7,604 nt of DNA, from the NCBI GenBank assembly GCA_947465365.1, contig CANIAV010000034.1, positions 1 to 7,604 on the forward strand, in the 5' to 3' direction. Below, piece after piece: positions 1 through 6,773 of this stretch. Source of the stretch: Actinomycetota bacterium. Its GTDB lineage: Bacteria > Actinomycetota > Actinomycetes > Nanopelagicales > Nanopelagicaceae. The position numbers and the translations under genes were made by a program. The notes under the pieces were generated by a model. That model did not search any database, was not told where the DNA came from, and saw only the letters and a program-made list of their open reading frames with translations. Position 1 is the stretch's first letter, and every line of letters begins with the position of its first letter.

Positions 1-1
1 A

Positions 2-1525
2 ACATTTGATGCAACCGGTCCTGCTAAGCGCCCTGCTGTGCAAGTAGGAGATCCCTTTGTTGAAAAAGTTTTGATCGAATGTTCACTTGAAATTTTTGCT
101 GAAGATTTGGTCGTTGGCATCCAAGACCTTGGCGGGGCAGGCTTATCTTGCGCTACTAGCGAGCTGGCATCCGGTGGCAGTGGTGGAATGAAGGTCGAAC
201 TAGATCGAGTTCCGCTGCGCGATGCCACCTTGTCACCCGAAGAGATTTTGATGTCTGAGTCGCAAGAGCGTATGTGTGCAATCGTTGAACCAAAACATAT
301 TGACCGCTTCTTAGAAATCTGCAAGAAATGGGATGTAACAGTTACCGTAATTGGTGAAGTAACTGATGGCGAGCGATTAGAAATTACCTGGCACGGCGAT
401 CTCATTGTCGATGTACCACCTCGTACCGTGGCTCACGACGGTCCGGTATATAACCGTCCATTGGCAAAACCAGAATATATAGATCTCGTTAACGCCGAAA
501 TTATTAACGTGCCTCGTCCTGAGACTGTAGATCAAATTAAAGATACCGTTCTTAAATTAGCTGCTACCCCAAACCTGGCAGATAAATCTTGGGTGACATC
601 ACAATACGATCGTTATGTCCAAGGAAATACCATTCAATCCCAACCTGATGATTCTGGAATGGTTCGAATTGATGAGAAGACAAACTTGGGTGTGGCCATT
701 GCAACTGATGCCAACGCTAACTGGTCATATTTAAATCCTTATGAAGGAGCAAAGCTTGCGCTTGCGGAGGCTGCACGCAATATTGCAACCGCGGGCGCAA
801 AGCCGCTAGCCGTTACAAACTGTCTTAACTTTGGATCTCCCGAAGATCCTGGTGTGATGTGGCAATTTGCTGAATCTGTGCGCGGCCTTGCCGATGGTTG
901 TTTAGAAATGGGTCTGCCAGTAACAGGTGGCAACGTCTCTTTCTATAATCAAACTGGATCTGTTGCTATCTTGCCAACGCCAGTTATTGGTGTGCTCGGT
1001 GTTATCGATGATGTACGCACCAGAACACCCATGAGTTTTGATCGTGCTGGCTTAGAACTATTTTTACTTGGAGACACCGAAGATGATCTCGCCGGCAGCG
1101 AATGGGCTTATATGCACGGCCAACGTGGTGGAAAGGCGCCGATCGCTGATTTACAGCGAGAAATGCGCTTAATTGATCTGCTTGTCGCGGGCCGAACTTC
1201 ACAGATATTTACAGCAGCACATGATCTAAGCCAAGGCGGATTAAGTGCAACGTTAACTGAGATGGTGCTGCGCCATAACGTGGGTGCTGATATCTCAATT
1301 GAAAATGTGGGAACTACTTTAATTTCCGAATCACCAGGCCGCGTAGTTGTTGCAGCAGAGCCAACAAAAGCTGCTGCGCTTTTGGCATTGGCGGCAAAGC
1401 AGCAAATAACAATTACCAAAATCGGCACAACTGGTGGCGATAGTCTGGTAATCAATGGCGCAGATATTTCACTAAATGAACTTCGCAAAGCCCATACCGA
1501 AACCTTCGAAAAGTTATTTGGATAA
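2..1525 (+). CDS. purL: Phosphoribosylformylglycinamidine synthase subunit PurL, 5' end cut by window edge
   Basis: Catalytic subunit of FGAM synthase, which converts FGAR, ATP and glutamine-derived ammonia to FGAM in cytoplasmic de novo purine synthesis. The frame is open to the left edge, so this is a partial gene: 507 residues remain of a family usually about 720-770 aa. The GTG at 38 is internal, because the conserved run KRPAVQVGDPF spans it. In visible numbering, the end of the first AIRS-type half carries DLGGAGLS (about 42-49) and ESQERM (about 86-91). The linker and second half carry QYDRYVQGNT (about 201-210), GGNVSFYNQT (about 309-318) and HDLSQGGLS (about 407-415). These repeated ATP-binding-fold halves are diagnostic of small PurL, which in this family works with separate PurS and PurQ. 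Neither is in the window; they are probably upstream, which is inference. The stop lies 2 nt before the next gene, so the two are probably cotranscribed. Confidence 0.97.
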   Translation, partial: TFDATGPAKRPAVQVGDPFVEKVLIECSLEIFAEDLVVGIQDLGGAGLSCATSELASGGSGGMKVELDRVPLRDATLSPEEILMSESQERMCAIVEPKHIDRFLEICKKWDVTVTVIGEVTDGERLEITWHGDLIVDVPPRTVAHDGPVYNRPLAKPEYIDLVNAEIINVPRPETVDQIKDTVLKLAATPNLADKSWVTSQYDRYVQGNTIQSQPDDSGMVRIDEKTNLGVAIATDANANWSYLNPYEGAKLALAEAARNIATAGAKPLAVTNCLNFGSPEDPGVMWQFAESVRGLADGCLEMGLPVTGGNVSFYNQTGSVAILPTPVIGVLGVIDDVRTRTPMSFDRAGLELFLLGDTEDDLAGSEWAYMHGQRGGKAPIADLQREMRLIDLLVAGRTSQIFTAAHDLSQGGLSATLTEMVLRHNVGADISIENVGTTLISESPGRVVVAAEPTKAAALLALAAKQQITITKIGTTGGDSLVINGADISLNELRKAHTETFEKLFG

Positions 1526-1527
1526 AT

Positions 1528-1824
1528 ATGCGCGATCCTGAAGTTCTCGAAGCGGTGAAGCAGACCCTTGCTGCACTTGTAGAACGCTCGCCTGGACGAG
1601 CCATCGAAGTTCGCATCCCACCATATGCAGCTATCCAATGTGGTGATGGACCAACACATACCCGTGGCACCCCAGCAAATGTGATTGAGATGAACGCCGA
1701 TACTTGGTTGGCACTTGCCTACGGTGATCGCACATGGGCAGATGCGATGTCAGCAGGGTTAATTAACGCATCAGGTGCGCGTGCTGATTTAACACAACTC
1801 TTGCCGATTAGGATAAAGCCATGA
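1528..1824 (+). CDS. SCP-like protein (bacterial sterol-carrier-protein ortholog family, SCP_3 type)
   Basis: A 98-aa soluble protein of the actinobacterial 'sterol carrier family / bacterial SCP ortholog' type. Homologs characteristically sit between purL and purF; M. tuberculosis Rv0807 is a remembered example. Family-like blocks are PPYAAIQC (31-38), HTRGTPANVIE (44-54), the TWLALA region (59-64) and ASGARADL (81-88). The biochemical role is unknown. The SCP2 fold suggests binding of a hydrophobic or other small ligand, but nothing here shows a ligand. The protein appears to lack the N-terminal extension of roughly 25-30 residues common in high-GC homologs. It starts 2 nt after purL, with a weak GGA just upstream, and its TGA overlaps the purF ATG in an ATGA junction, implying translational coupling. 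Family assignment is confident; function is not. Confidence 0.88.
   Translation: MRDPEVLEAVKQTLAALVERSPGRAIEVRIPPYAAIQCGDGPTHTRGTPANVIEMNADTWLALAYGDRTWADAMSAGLINASGARADLTQLLPIRIKP
1810..1813 (+). promoter_or_regulatory. Shine-Dalgarno of purF
   Basis: AGGA lies 7 nt before the purF ATG at 1821, inside the end of the SCP-like gene. It supports that ATG and a reinitiation-type start at the ATGA overlap. Confidence 0.6.
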
Positions 1825-3308
1825 CGCGCCGCCCAGATGGTCTGCTCAACCACAACGTCTTAGATGACGATAAAGCGCCGCAAGATGCATGTGGTGTCTT
1901 TGGAGTTTGGGCACCTGGCGAAGAAGTTGCCAAGTTAACTTTCTATGGTCTCTACGCCTTGCAACATCGCGGCCAAGAATCTGCAGGTATTGCCGCAAGC
2001 GACGGTGAACGAATTTTAATTTATAAAGATATGGGCCTAGTTTCGCAAGTCTTTACTGAAACTGATCTAGCAAGCCTGACTGGTGATTTAGCGATCGGCC
2101 ATTGTCGCTACAGCACCACCGGTTCCAGTACTTGGGTTAATGCTCAACCAACGCTGCGACCTACTAAATACGGCACTTTGGCGCTGGCTCACAATGGAAA
2201 TTTAACTAATACCGGCGATCTGGCTGAGATGGTGCAGAAACTTGAAGGCGATTCTGCAAAGAACGGTCGAGGCGCAACAACTGATACTGAAATCATGACC
2301 GCGCTAATTGGTCTGCAAGATGAGAAGAACGTTGAAGCTAGCGCGATCGCAGTATTGCCAAAGCTAGAAGGTGCGTTCTCACTCGTATTTATGGATGAGA
2401 AAACTTTATATGCTGCGCGTGATCGCCATGGTGTTCGTCCCCTTGTGATCGGAAAGCTAGATCGTGGTTGGGTGGTTGCATCAGAGACTGCGGCGTTAGA
2501 TATTGTCGGAGCCGCATTTGTGCGCGAAGTCGAACCCGGAGAATTTTTAGCAATCAATGAAGATGGAATTCGATCTCAGATGTGGGCAAAGCCAGATCCC
2601 AAAGGCTGCCTCTTTGAATATGTTTACTTAGCACGTCCAGATACAACAATTGCTGGACAAGGCGTTCATGCAACGCGCGTACGTATCGGAAAGCGTTTAG
2701 CGATTGAAGCGCCAGTTGAAGCAGATTTGGTAATTCCAGTTCCTGAATCCGGTACACCTGCGGCGATTGGTTTCGCTCAACAATCTGGAATTCCATATGG
2801 ACTTGGATTGGTAAAGAATTCATATGTTGGTCGAACCTTTATTCAGCCTTCACAAACTATCCGCCAGCTCGGTATTCGTTTAAAGTTAAATCCGCTCCGT
2901 GAAATTATTGAAGGAAAGCGAATCGTTGTTGTTGATGACTCGATTGTGCGCGGTAATACCCAACGCGCGATAGTGCGGATGCTCCGTGAAGCAGGTGCCC
3001 GCGAGATTCACGTTCGTATCTCCAGCCCACCTGTTGAATGGCCATGTTTTTACGGTATTGACTTTGCATCTCGTGCAGAGTTAATTGCTAGTGGTTTAGA
3101 GATTGAAGAGATTCGCCGTTCTATCGGTGCAGATTCTTTAAGTTACGTATCCCTTGAAGGTTTAATCGCCGCTACAACTATTGCCGAAGGCAAGCTCTGC
3201 ACTGCTTGTTTTACTGGGAAATATCCCATTTCTGTACCAACCGATATGTCTGAAGGCAAGATGCGCCTTGAGATCACCGAAACAGTTAAAGACCATGAGC
3301 ACATATAA
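1821..3308 (+). CDS. purF: Amidophosphoribosyltransferase PurF
   Basis: Catalyses the first committed step of purine synthesis: PRPP plus glutamine gives phosphoribosylamine, glutamate and PPi. The product is 495 aa, normal for the family. A 23-residue propeptide precedes Cys24 (DACGVFG), the class II glutamine amidotransferase nucleophile exposed by self-cleavage. Other glutaminase blocks are LQHRGQESAGI (47-57), HCRYSTTG (94-101) and AHNGNLTN (123-130). The phosphoribosyltransferase domain has PVPESGTPAA (307-315) and the PRPP-binding loop VVVDDSIVRGNT (369-380). Cys263, Cys409, Cys460 and Cys463 (the last two in a CxxC) match the four ligands of the [4Fe-4S] cluster in the Bacillus-type enzyme, so a cluster-containing, oxygen-labile enzyme is likely. 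It overlaps the upstream SCP-like gene by 4 nt and purM by 14 nt. In the family, feedback inhibition is by purine nucleotides. Confidence 0.98.
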   Translation: MTRRPDGLLNHNVLDDDKAPQDACGVFGVWAPGEEVAKLTFYGLYALQHRGQESAGIAASDGERILIYKDMGLVSQVFTETDLASLTGDLAIGHCRYSTTGSSTWVNAQPTLRPTKYGTLALAHNGNLTNTGDLAEMVQKLEGDSAKNGRGATTDTEIMTALIGLQDEKNVEASAIAVLPKLEGAFSLVFMDEKTLYAARDRHGVRPLVIGKLDRGWVVASETAALDIVGAAFVREVEPGEFLAINEDGIRSQMWAKPDPKGCLFEYVYLARPDTTIAGQGVHATRVRIGKRLAIEAPVEADLVIPVPESGTPAAIGFAQQSGIPYGLGLVKNSYVGRTFIQPSQTIRQLGIRLKLNPLREIIEGKRIVVVDDSIVRGNTQRAIVRMLREAGAREIHVRISSPPVEWPCFYGIDFASRAELIASGLEIEEIRRSIGADSLSYVSLEGLIAATTIAEGKLCTACFTGKYPISVPTDMSEGKMRLEITETVKDHEHI

Positions 3309-4350
3309 AGATTCAGGCGTCGATATCGATGCTGGAGATCGCGCCGTTGAATTAATGAAGGCATCAATTGCTAAGGCAACTCGCCCAGAAGTCATGGGTG
3401 GTATCGGTGGTTTTGCCGGGCTTTTTGATGCCAGTGCGCTGAAGAAATTTAATAAACCGCTACTTGCTACATCAACTGATGGCGTTGGTACCAAAACCGA
3501 GATTGCTCGGCAGATGGGAATCTACGACACGATTGGCGAAGATTTAGTTGCCATGGTCGTCGATGATCTAGTTGTTTGTGGTGCCGAACCTTTATTTATG
3601 ACTGATTACATCGCGGTTGGAAAAGTTATACCCGAACGTATCGCTGAGATCGTTAAGGGAATTGCGCGTGGTTGCGAAAAAGCTAACACCGCTTTAATTG
3701 GTGGAGAAACTGCAGAACATCCCGGTTTACTAAAAGAAGATGAATTTGATATTGCAGGAGCCGCAACCGGCGCAGTAGATGCCGATAAACAATTAGGTTC
3801 TCATCGCGTCAAAGCCGGCGATGCAATCATCGCAATGCCAGCAAGTGGATTCCATGCCAATGGATTTTCATTAGTCCGCCATATCTTGGCTACGCAAAAG
3901 TTAGATCTTCAGAAGCAGTATGAGGGATTAAATAAATCACTTGGTGAAATTCTTTTAACTCCAACTGAGATTTACACCTTGGATTGCTTGGCTTTGATTA
4001 AGTCACAAGCAGAAAATATCCGCACTTTTTCACACATCACTGGTGGCGGATTAGCCGATAACACTGCCCGAGTTATTCCAGATGGGTTAATCGCAAAATA
4101 TGACCGCACGACTTGGGCGCTTCCTCCAGAGATGAAATTTATGGCTGATATTGCAGGGGTTCCGCAATTAGATATGGAGCGGACCTGGAATTGTGGAATC
4201 GGCATGGTCGCCATCGTCGATCCTGCAATTGCAGACTTGGTCATCAGATCGCTGGCGGCGCGGGGGATGAAGGCATGGGTAGCAGGCTCAATTCACGCTC
4301 AAAGTGGCCCAGGAGCGGCGGCTTTGGAAGGTAACTACCTGACGCGATAA
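3295..4350 (+). CDS. purM: Phosphoribosylformylglycinamidine cyclo-ligase (AIR synthetase) PurM
   Basis: Closes the imidazole ring, converting FGAM plus ATP to AIR, downstream of PurL in the same pathway. I chose the ATG at 3295, giving 351 aa, the usual family length. The frame stays open further upstream, but that segment is the out-of-frame purF 3' end and has no PurM similarity. The N-terminus MSTYKDSGVDIDAGDRAV is typical. Motifs are DGVGTK (62-67), VDDLVVCGAEPLFMTDY (about 91-107), GGETAEHPG (136-144) and ITGGGLADN (248-256), the ATP-binding AIRS fold shared with PurL. The start lies 14 nt inside purF with no strong Shine-Dalgarno, which suggests coupling to purF translation. No terminator follows before the next gene. 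Confidence 0.97.
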   Translation: MSTYKDSGVDIDAGDRAVELMKASIAKATRPEVMGGIGGFAGLFDASALKKFNKPLLATSTDGVGTKTEIARQMGIYDTIGEDLVAMVVDDLVVCGAEPLFMTDYIAVGKVIPERIAEIVKGIARGCEKANTALIGGETAEHPGLLKEDEFDIAGAATGAVDADKQLGSHRVKAGDAIIAMPASGFHANGFSLVRHILATQKLDLQKQYEGLNKSLGEILLTPTEIYTLDCLALIKSQAENIRTFSHITGGGLADNTARVIPDGLIAKYDRTTWALPPEMKFMADIAGVPQLDMERTWNCGIGMVAIVDPAIADLVIRSLAARGMKAWVAGSIHAQSGPGAAALEGNYLTR

Positions 4351-4380
4351 CCTACGCGCCTTGAAGAAAATAACGTTGGT

Positions 4381-4388
4381 AAGGAGGT
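4381..4388 (+). promoter_or_regulatory. Near-perfect Shine-Dalgarno of the DUF3073 gene
   Basis: AAGGAGGT is fully complementary to the anti-SD of 16S rRNA and lies 6 nt before the ATG at 4395. It is by far the strongest ribosome-binding site in the window and predicts high translation of the 58-aa protein. Confidence 0.85.
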
Positions 4389-4394
4389 CGCCCA

Positions 4395-4571
4395 ATGGGT
4401 CGCGGCCGTGCAAAAGCTAAGCAGACAAAAGTTGCAAGAGATCTCAAGTACAACTCTCAGGAGATGGATCTAGATCGCCTTGCTAAAGAACTCCATGGCG
4501 AAGATTCTTCAAATAAATCTCGCGATGATGAAGATCCATTCGCTGAGGGTAATTACATCCCGCGTGCTTAA
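4395..4571 (+). CDS. DUF3073 family small basic/acidic protein
   Basis: A 58-aa protein of unknown function. The N-terminus MGRGRAKAKQTKVARDLKY is strongly basic, the middle is predicted helical, and the C-terminal half is acidic (SRDDEDPFAEG), ending in YIPRA. This matches the actinobacterial DUF3073 family, which is commonly found just downstream of purM; neighbours of purM in Streptomyces and Mycobacterium are remembered examples. No membrane segment or signal peptide is present. The basic start would suit nucleic-acid or ribosome contact, but that is speculation. It follows purM by 44 nt with no terminator or convincing promoter between, so cotranscription is likely, while its own strong Shine-Dalgarno gives it independent translation. 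Confidence 0.88.
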   Translation: MGRGRAKAKQTKVARDLKYNSQEMDLDRLAKELHGEDSSNKSRDDEDPFAEGNYIPRA

Positions 4572-4573
4572 TT

Positions 4574-4601
4574 TCTCACGTGTAAGTTAATTGCTGTGAG
4601 A
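4574..4601 (+). promoter_or_regulatory. Hairpin covering the GTG start of the 271-aa gene
   Basis: TCTCAC (4574-4579) and GTGAGA (4596-4601) are exact inverted repeats with a 16-nt loop; a G-U pair could extend the stem inward. The 3' arm begins with the proposed GTG start codon, so in RNA the hairpin would cover initiation. The stem is short and may be chance. Confidence 0.3.
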
Positions 4602-5411
4602 CCAACTCCTTACGTAGCATCTCTTCGTATCTACGAGCCACTTTCTGCTTTCGAACCCGCAGATCGTTTGCGTTGGCAAGGATTAACTGCAGATGAAGGA
4701 TCAAAGCGCACGGAACAAGAGTTAGCGCTGCGCCGTTTAGTTTTCCCTGAACCACCGGCTGGTCGTCCCGATGGTGTGCACATTTTAGATTTAGATGGAG
4801 TTCGTTATATCTCGCCTTGGTCAACGGCAACTCGTTGTTGGGCAGCCCTTGATGATTTCAAAGAAACTCTGCCATCATCAGTTACCCCGTTTTTTATTCC
4901 GCAATCATTAGAAGATGTAATTACCGCAGGCGTTGATTTAATGGAAGATCGTGTTCCACATATCTTGACTGAAAATTGGGTTATTCCGCCCCGGTGGTTC
5001 TCGCTATTTATGGCTGAAGATCGCGTGCGCGGCGAAGATGAAGATGGGCTCTTCTGTATTCTGCGAACGACAATTGCCGATGCGAAAGCGCGTACCGAAG
5101 TTGCACACCAAACAGTCCGCAGCGCATTCGGTGAAGGTTCTGTTGAAGCCGAAATCGAACACTTACTTGAATGGCTCGATATGTTTCACAATAAATCACT
5201 CGTTGAACTCGATTACGGTGGTTTAGCTAATTACTTAGACCACGGGCTGCGTTTAGCCGGTGAAGAAGGCCTGGAGGCAGATACTTCAGTAGAAGATGTC
5301 TTGCTTTCGCTATCTGGACTTGCCGCAGGCGATGGCGAGATGGCTGGTAAAGGCTACGAGCGCCTAGTTTCGCGTTGGCGCATCGTTCAGAGCTTTGAAT
5401 CTGCCATTTAG
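4596..5411 (+). CDS. Conserved actinobacterial-type hypothetical protein next to bldC, function unknown
   Basis: A 271-aa acidic, apparently cytoplasmic protein with no signal peptide or membrane helix. I do not recognise a characterised domain. Visible features are an N-terminal RPTPYVASLRIYEPLSAF, aromatic-rich blocks ISPWSTATRCWAALDDF (72-88) and IPPRWFSLFMAEDR (130-143), a probably helical centre and C-terminus, and SLVELDYGGLANYL (201-214). Three tryptophan-centred blocks suggest real constraint rather than a spurious ORF, and codon use matches its neighbours. The only start near the open end is GTG at 4596, 24 nt after the DUF3073 stop; the frame has a stop at 4569, so little longer is possible. 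No Shine-Dalgarno is visible. A hypothetical protein upstream of bldC is also remembered from Streptomyces, so the linkage may be old. Its role might relate to BldC or to purine-operon neighbours, but nothing shows this directly. Confidence 0.85.
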   Translation: MRPTPYVASLRIYEPLSAFEPADRLRWQGLTADEGSKRTEQELALRRLVFPEPPAGRPDGVHILDLDGVRYISPWSTATRCWAALDDFKETLPSSVTPFFIPQSLEDVITAGVDLMEDRVPHILTENWVIPPRWFSLFMAEDRVRGEDEDGLFCILRTTIADAKARTEVAHQTVRSAFGEGSVEAEIEHLLEWLDMFHNKSLVELDYGGLANYLDHGLRLAGEEGLEADTSVEDVLLSLSGLAAGDGEMAGKGYERLVSRWRIVQSFESAI

Positions 5412-5434
5412 CGTTAATTAATTCTTTGTAAGTA

Positions 5435-5464
5435 TTGCTATTTACGCTCACTTTGGCGGATACT
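5435..5464 (+). promoter_or_regulatory. Possible bldC promoter (weak)
   Basis: In the 104-nt gap before bldC, TTGCTA (5435-5440) and GATACT (5459-5464), 18 nt apart, each match 4 of 6 bases of the housekeeping -35 and -10 consensus. Transcription would start near 5471, giving a leader of about 45 nt. The gap is the largest among the + strand genes here, which favours a promoter, but the match is modest. Confidence 0.25.
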
Positions 5465-5502
5465 TCCGACACTCGTAACAAATCGGACATGTATTAAAGC
5501 TA

Positions 5503-5508
5503 GAGGAG
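5503..5508 (+). promoter_or_regulatory. Shine-Dalgarno of bldC
   Basis: GAGGAG lies 7 nt before the ATG at 5516, a strong site at good spacing. It fixes the bldC start and argues against a longer N-terminus. Confidence 0.75.
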
Positions 5509-5515
5509 AAGCGTT

Positions 5516-5716
5516 ATGAACCGTCTGCCAGATGCAGAAATCTTGCTCACTCCTCGCGAAGTTGCCGATCTATTTGGCGTTGATCCTAAGACCGTTACTC
5601 GTTGGGCAAAGGCCGGCAAGTTAACTTCGATTCGCACACTCGGTGGACACCGCAGATTCCGTAAATCTGAAGTAGATGATCTGCGTAACAACTACTTTAA
5701 GAGCGAGACCAAGTAA
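5516..5716 (+). CDS. bldC: BldC-type MerR-like DNA-binding regulator
   Basis: A 66-aa single-domain regulator consisting of little more than a MerR-type winged helix-turn-helix. The helix-turn-helix spans about 11-36 (LTPREVADLFGVDPKTVTRW), followed by LTSIRTLGGHRRFRK (36-50), whose GGHRRF forms the wing region. The VDPKTVTRWAKAGKL and RTLGGHRR blocks are, from memory, nearly identical to Streptomyces BldC, which is 68 aa. Known BldC lacks the MerR effector and coiled-coil domains and binds DNA as head-to-tail oligomers on direct repeats. In Streptomyces it holds back entry into development. A unicellular streamlined host has no aerial hyphae, so the regulon here must differ, which is inference. 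The next gene begins 7 nt later, so bldC and the membrane transferase are probably cotranscribed. Confidence 0.95.
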   Translation: MNRLPDAEILLTPREVADLFGVDPKTVTRWAKAGKLTSIRTLGGHRRFRKSEVDDLRNNYFKSETK

Positions 5717-5723
5717 ATAGTTT

Positions 5724-6764
5724 ATGGAATTTTCAGTACTGCAATTTATTTTACTTGGCGCGCTCACATTCGCCTTTGTCGGAGCTCTCACACCACTGAT
5801 GCGCAAACTCGCGTTAAAGATCGGCGCAGTTGATGCACCAAATCTGGCTCGTAAAGTTCAGAAAGAACCGGTTCCATATTTAGGCGGAGTCGCAATTGCA
5901 ATTGGCGTAGTTGGCGCTTCCTACGGTTCGCTCTTAGCAGTTGATTTCACAATGGAGACATTTCGTTTAGCTAGCTTTGTCTTGGTTCCGGCAATCGCAA
6001 TTTCGGCGATGGGCTTGGTCGATGATTTACGTGGCCTAGAACCTTGGCCACGTTTAATTGCGCAAACTGCAACTGGAGCAATAGTTGCAGTAATTCTGAC
6101 CTCCACCGACACAATGGGCGTTGCTTTCAACAATACTTTTCTGAACTACGCAGTCTCTGTCTTATGGATAGTCGGCGTCTGTAATTCAATTAACTTCTTT
6201 GACAATTTAGATGGTGGAGCTGCCGGTACCGTCGCGGTTATCTCAATCTTTCTCTTCTTTATTGCTTATGATCGCCAGCAAGTATTGGTCAGCGCTCTTG
6301 CGATTGTTACAGCAGGTGCAACAGCTGGCTTTTTAATGTGGAACCGCGCCCCCGCCAAGATCTATATGGGAGATGCTGGTGCGCTCTTTCTGGGCATCAT
6401 CATCTCGGTATTAACTATTCGCTTAAGCCCAGGCGTTGTTCCTCAAGTAAAATCCTTTGCTATTCCTTTGGCGCTAATGGCGGTGCCGATTCTTGATACA
6501 ACAGTTGCCGTCACATCCCGTATTTACCGCGGTATTTCACCATTTCAAGGCGGCAGTGACCATCTCTCGCACCGCTTGATGCGCGTTGGATTAAGTAGAC
6601 GATTAACTGCATTCACTTTATGGGGCTTAGCCGCCTTCTATGGTGGACTAGCGCTGGCAATCTATATCTGGCCAGATACTGCAGGTTACGAATTGATGGC
6701 AATAGGTGCTGCCGCTTGGCTCTTTAAATTGGTCTACTTCTTACGAATTCCATCTGAGGGGTAG
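5724..6764 (+). CDS. MraY/WecA-superfamily polyprenyl-phosphate sugar-1-phosphate transferase
   Basis: An integral membrane enzyme of the family that moves a (N-acetyl)hexosamine-1-phosphate from a UDP-sugar to a polyprenyl phosphate, the first lipid step of cell-wall or surface-glycan synthesis. It is 346 aa with about 10-11 predicted hydrophobic helices. Family motifs are RKVQKEPVPYLGG (43-55), DD (100-101, Mg/nucleophile region), NSINFFDNLDGGAAG (154-168), the YMGDAG loop (214-219, Asp217) and DHLSHRL (279-285). The DHxxHR form resembles WecA more than true MraY, and the gene is not in a division/cell-wall cluster, so it is probably not the peptidoglycan MraY. Two deviations stand out: Gln46 where the family usually has His, and DNLDGG where DGLDGL is usual. 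Substrate is unknown. It starts 7 nt after bldC with no clear Shine-Dalgarno. Confidence 0.88.
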   Translation: MEFSVLQFILLGALTFAFVGALTPLMRKLALKIGAVDAPNLARKVQKEPVPYLGGVAIAIGVVGASYGSLLAVDFTMETFRLASFVLVPAIAISAMGLVDDLRGLEPWPRLIAQTATGAIVAVILTSTDTMGVAFNNTFLNYAVSVLWIVGVCNSINFFDNLDGGAAGTVAVISIFLFFIAYDRQQVLVSALAIVTAGATAGFLMWNRAPAKIYMGDAGALFLGIIISVLTIRLSPGVVPQVKSFAIPLALMAVPILDTTVAVTSRIYRGISPFQGGSDHLSHRLMRVGLSRRLTAFTLWGLAAFYGGLALAIYIWPDTAGYELMAIGAAAWLFKLVYFLRIPSEG

Positions 6765-6773
6765 ACTGCTCAA

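Noticed and set aside
38..1525. purL starting at the GTG at 38
   Set aside because: The same frame is open to base 2 and encodes the conserved PurL sequence TFDATGPAKRPA before it, so 38 is internal and the gene is cut by the window edge.
1108..1659. Minus-strand 183-aa open frame
   Set aside because: It is a shadow of purL and the SCP-like gene; its translation has no domain-like pattern and it crosses two well-supported genes. The other minus-strand frames under coding genes were rejected likewise.
3181..3294. A 38-residue upstream extension of purM
   Set aside because: It is the out-of-frame 3' end of purF. PurM similarity and normal length begin at the ATG at 3295.
4577..4582. CACGTG palindrome as a regulator site
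   Set aside because: A 6-bp palindrome is expected by chance and is not a known actinobacterial operator in this setting; the TCTCAC/GTGAGA repeat explains the region better.
5038..5226. Plus-strand 62-aa frame inside the 271-aa gene
   Set aside because: Fully contained in another frame of a better-supported gene, without its own ribosome-binding site or recognisable motif.
5465..5487. TCCGA/TCGGA inverted repeat before bldC as operator or terminator
   Set aside because: Only 5 bp with a 13-nt loop and no T-tract; likely chance.
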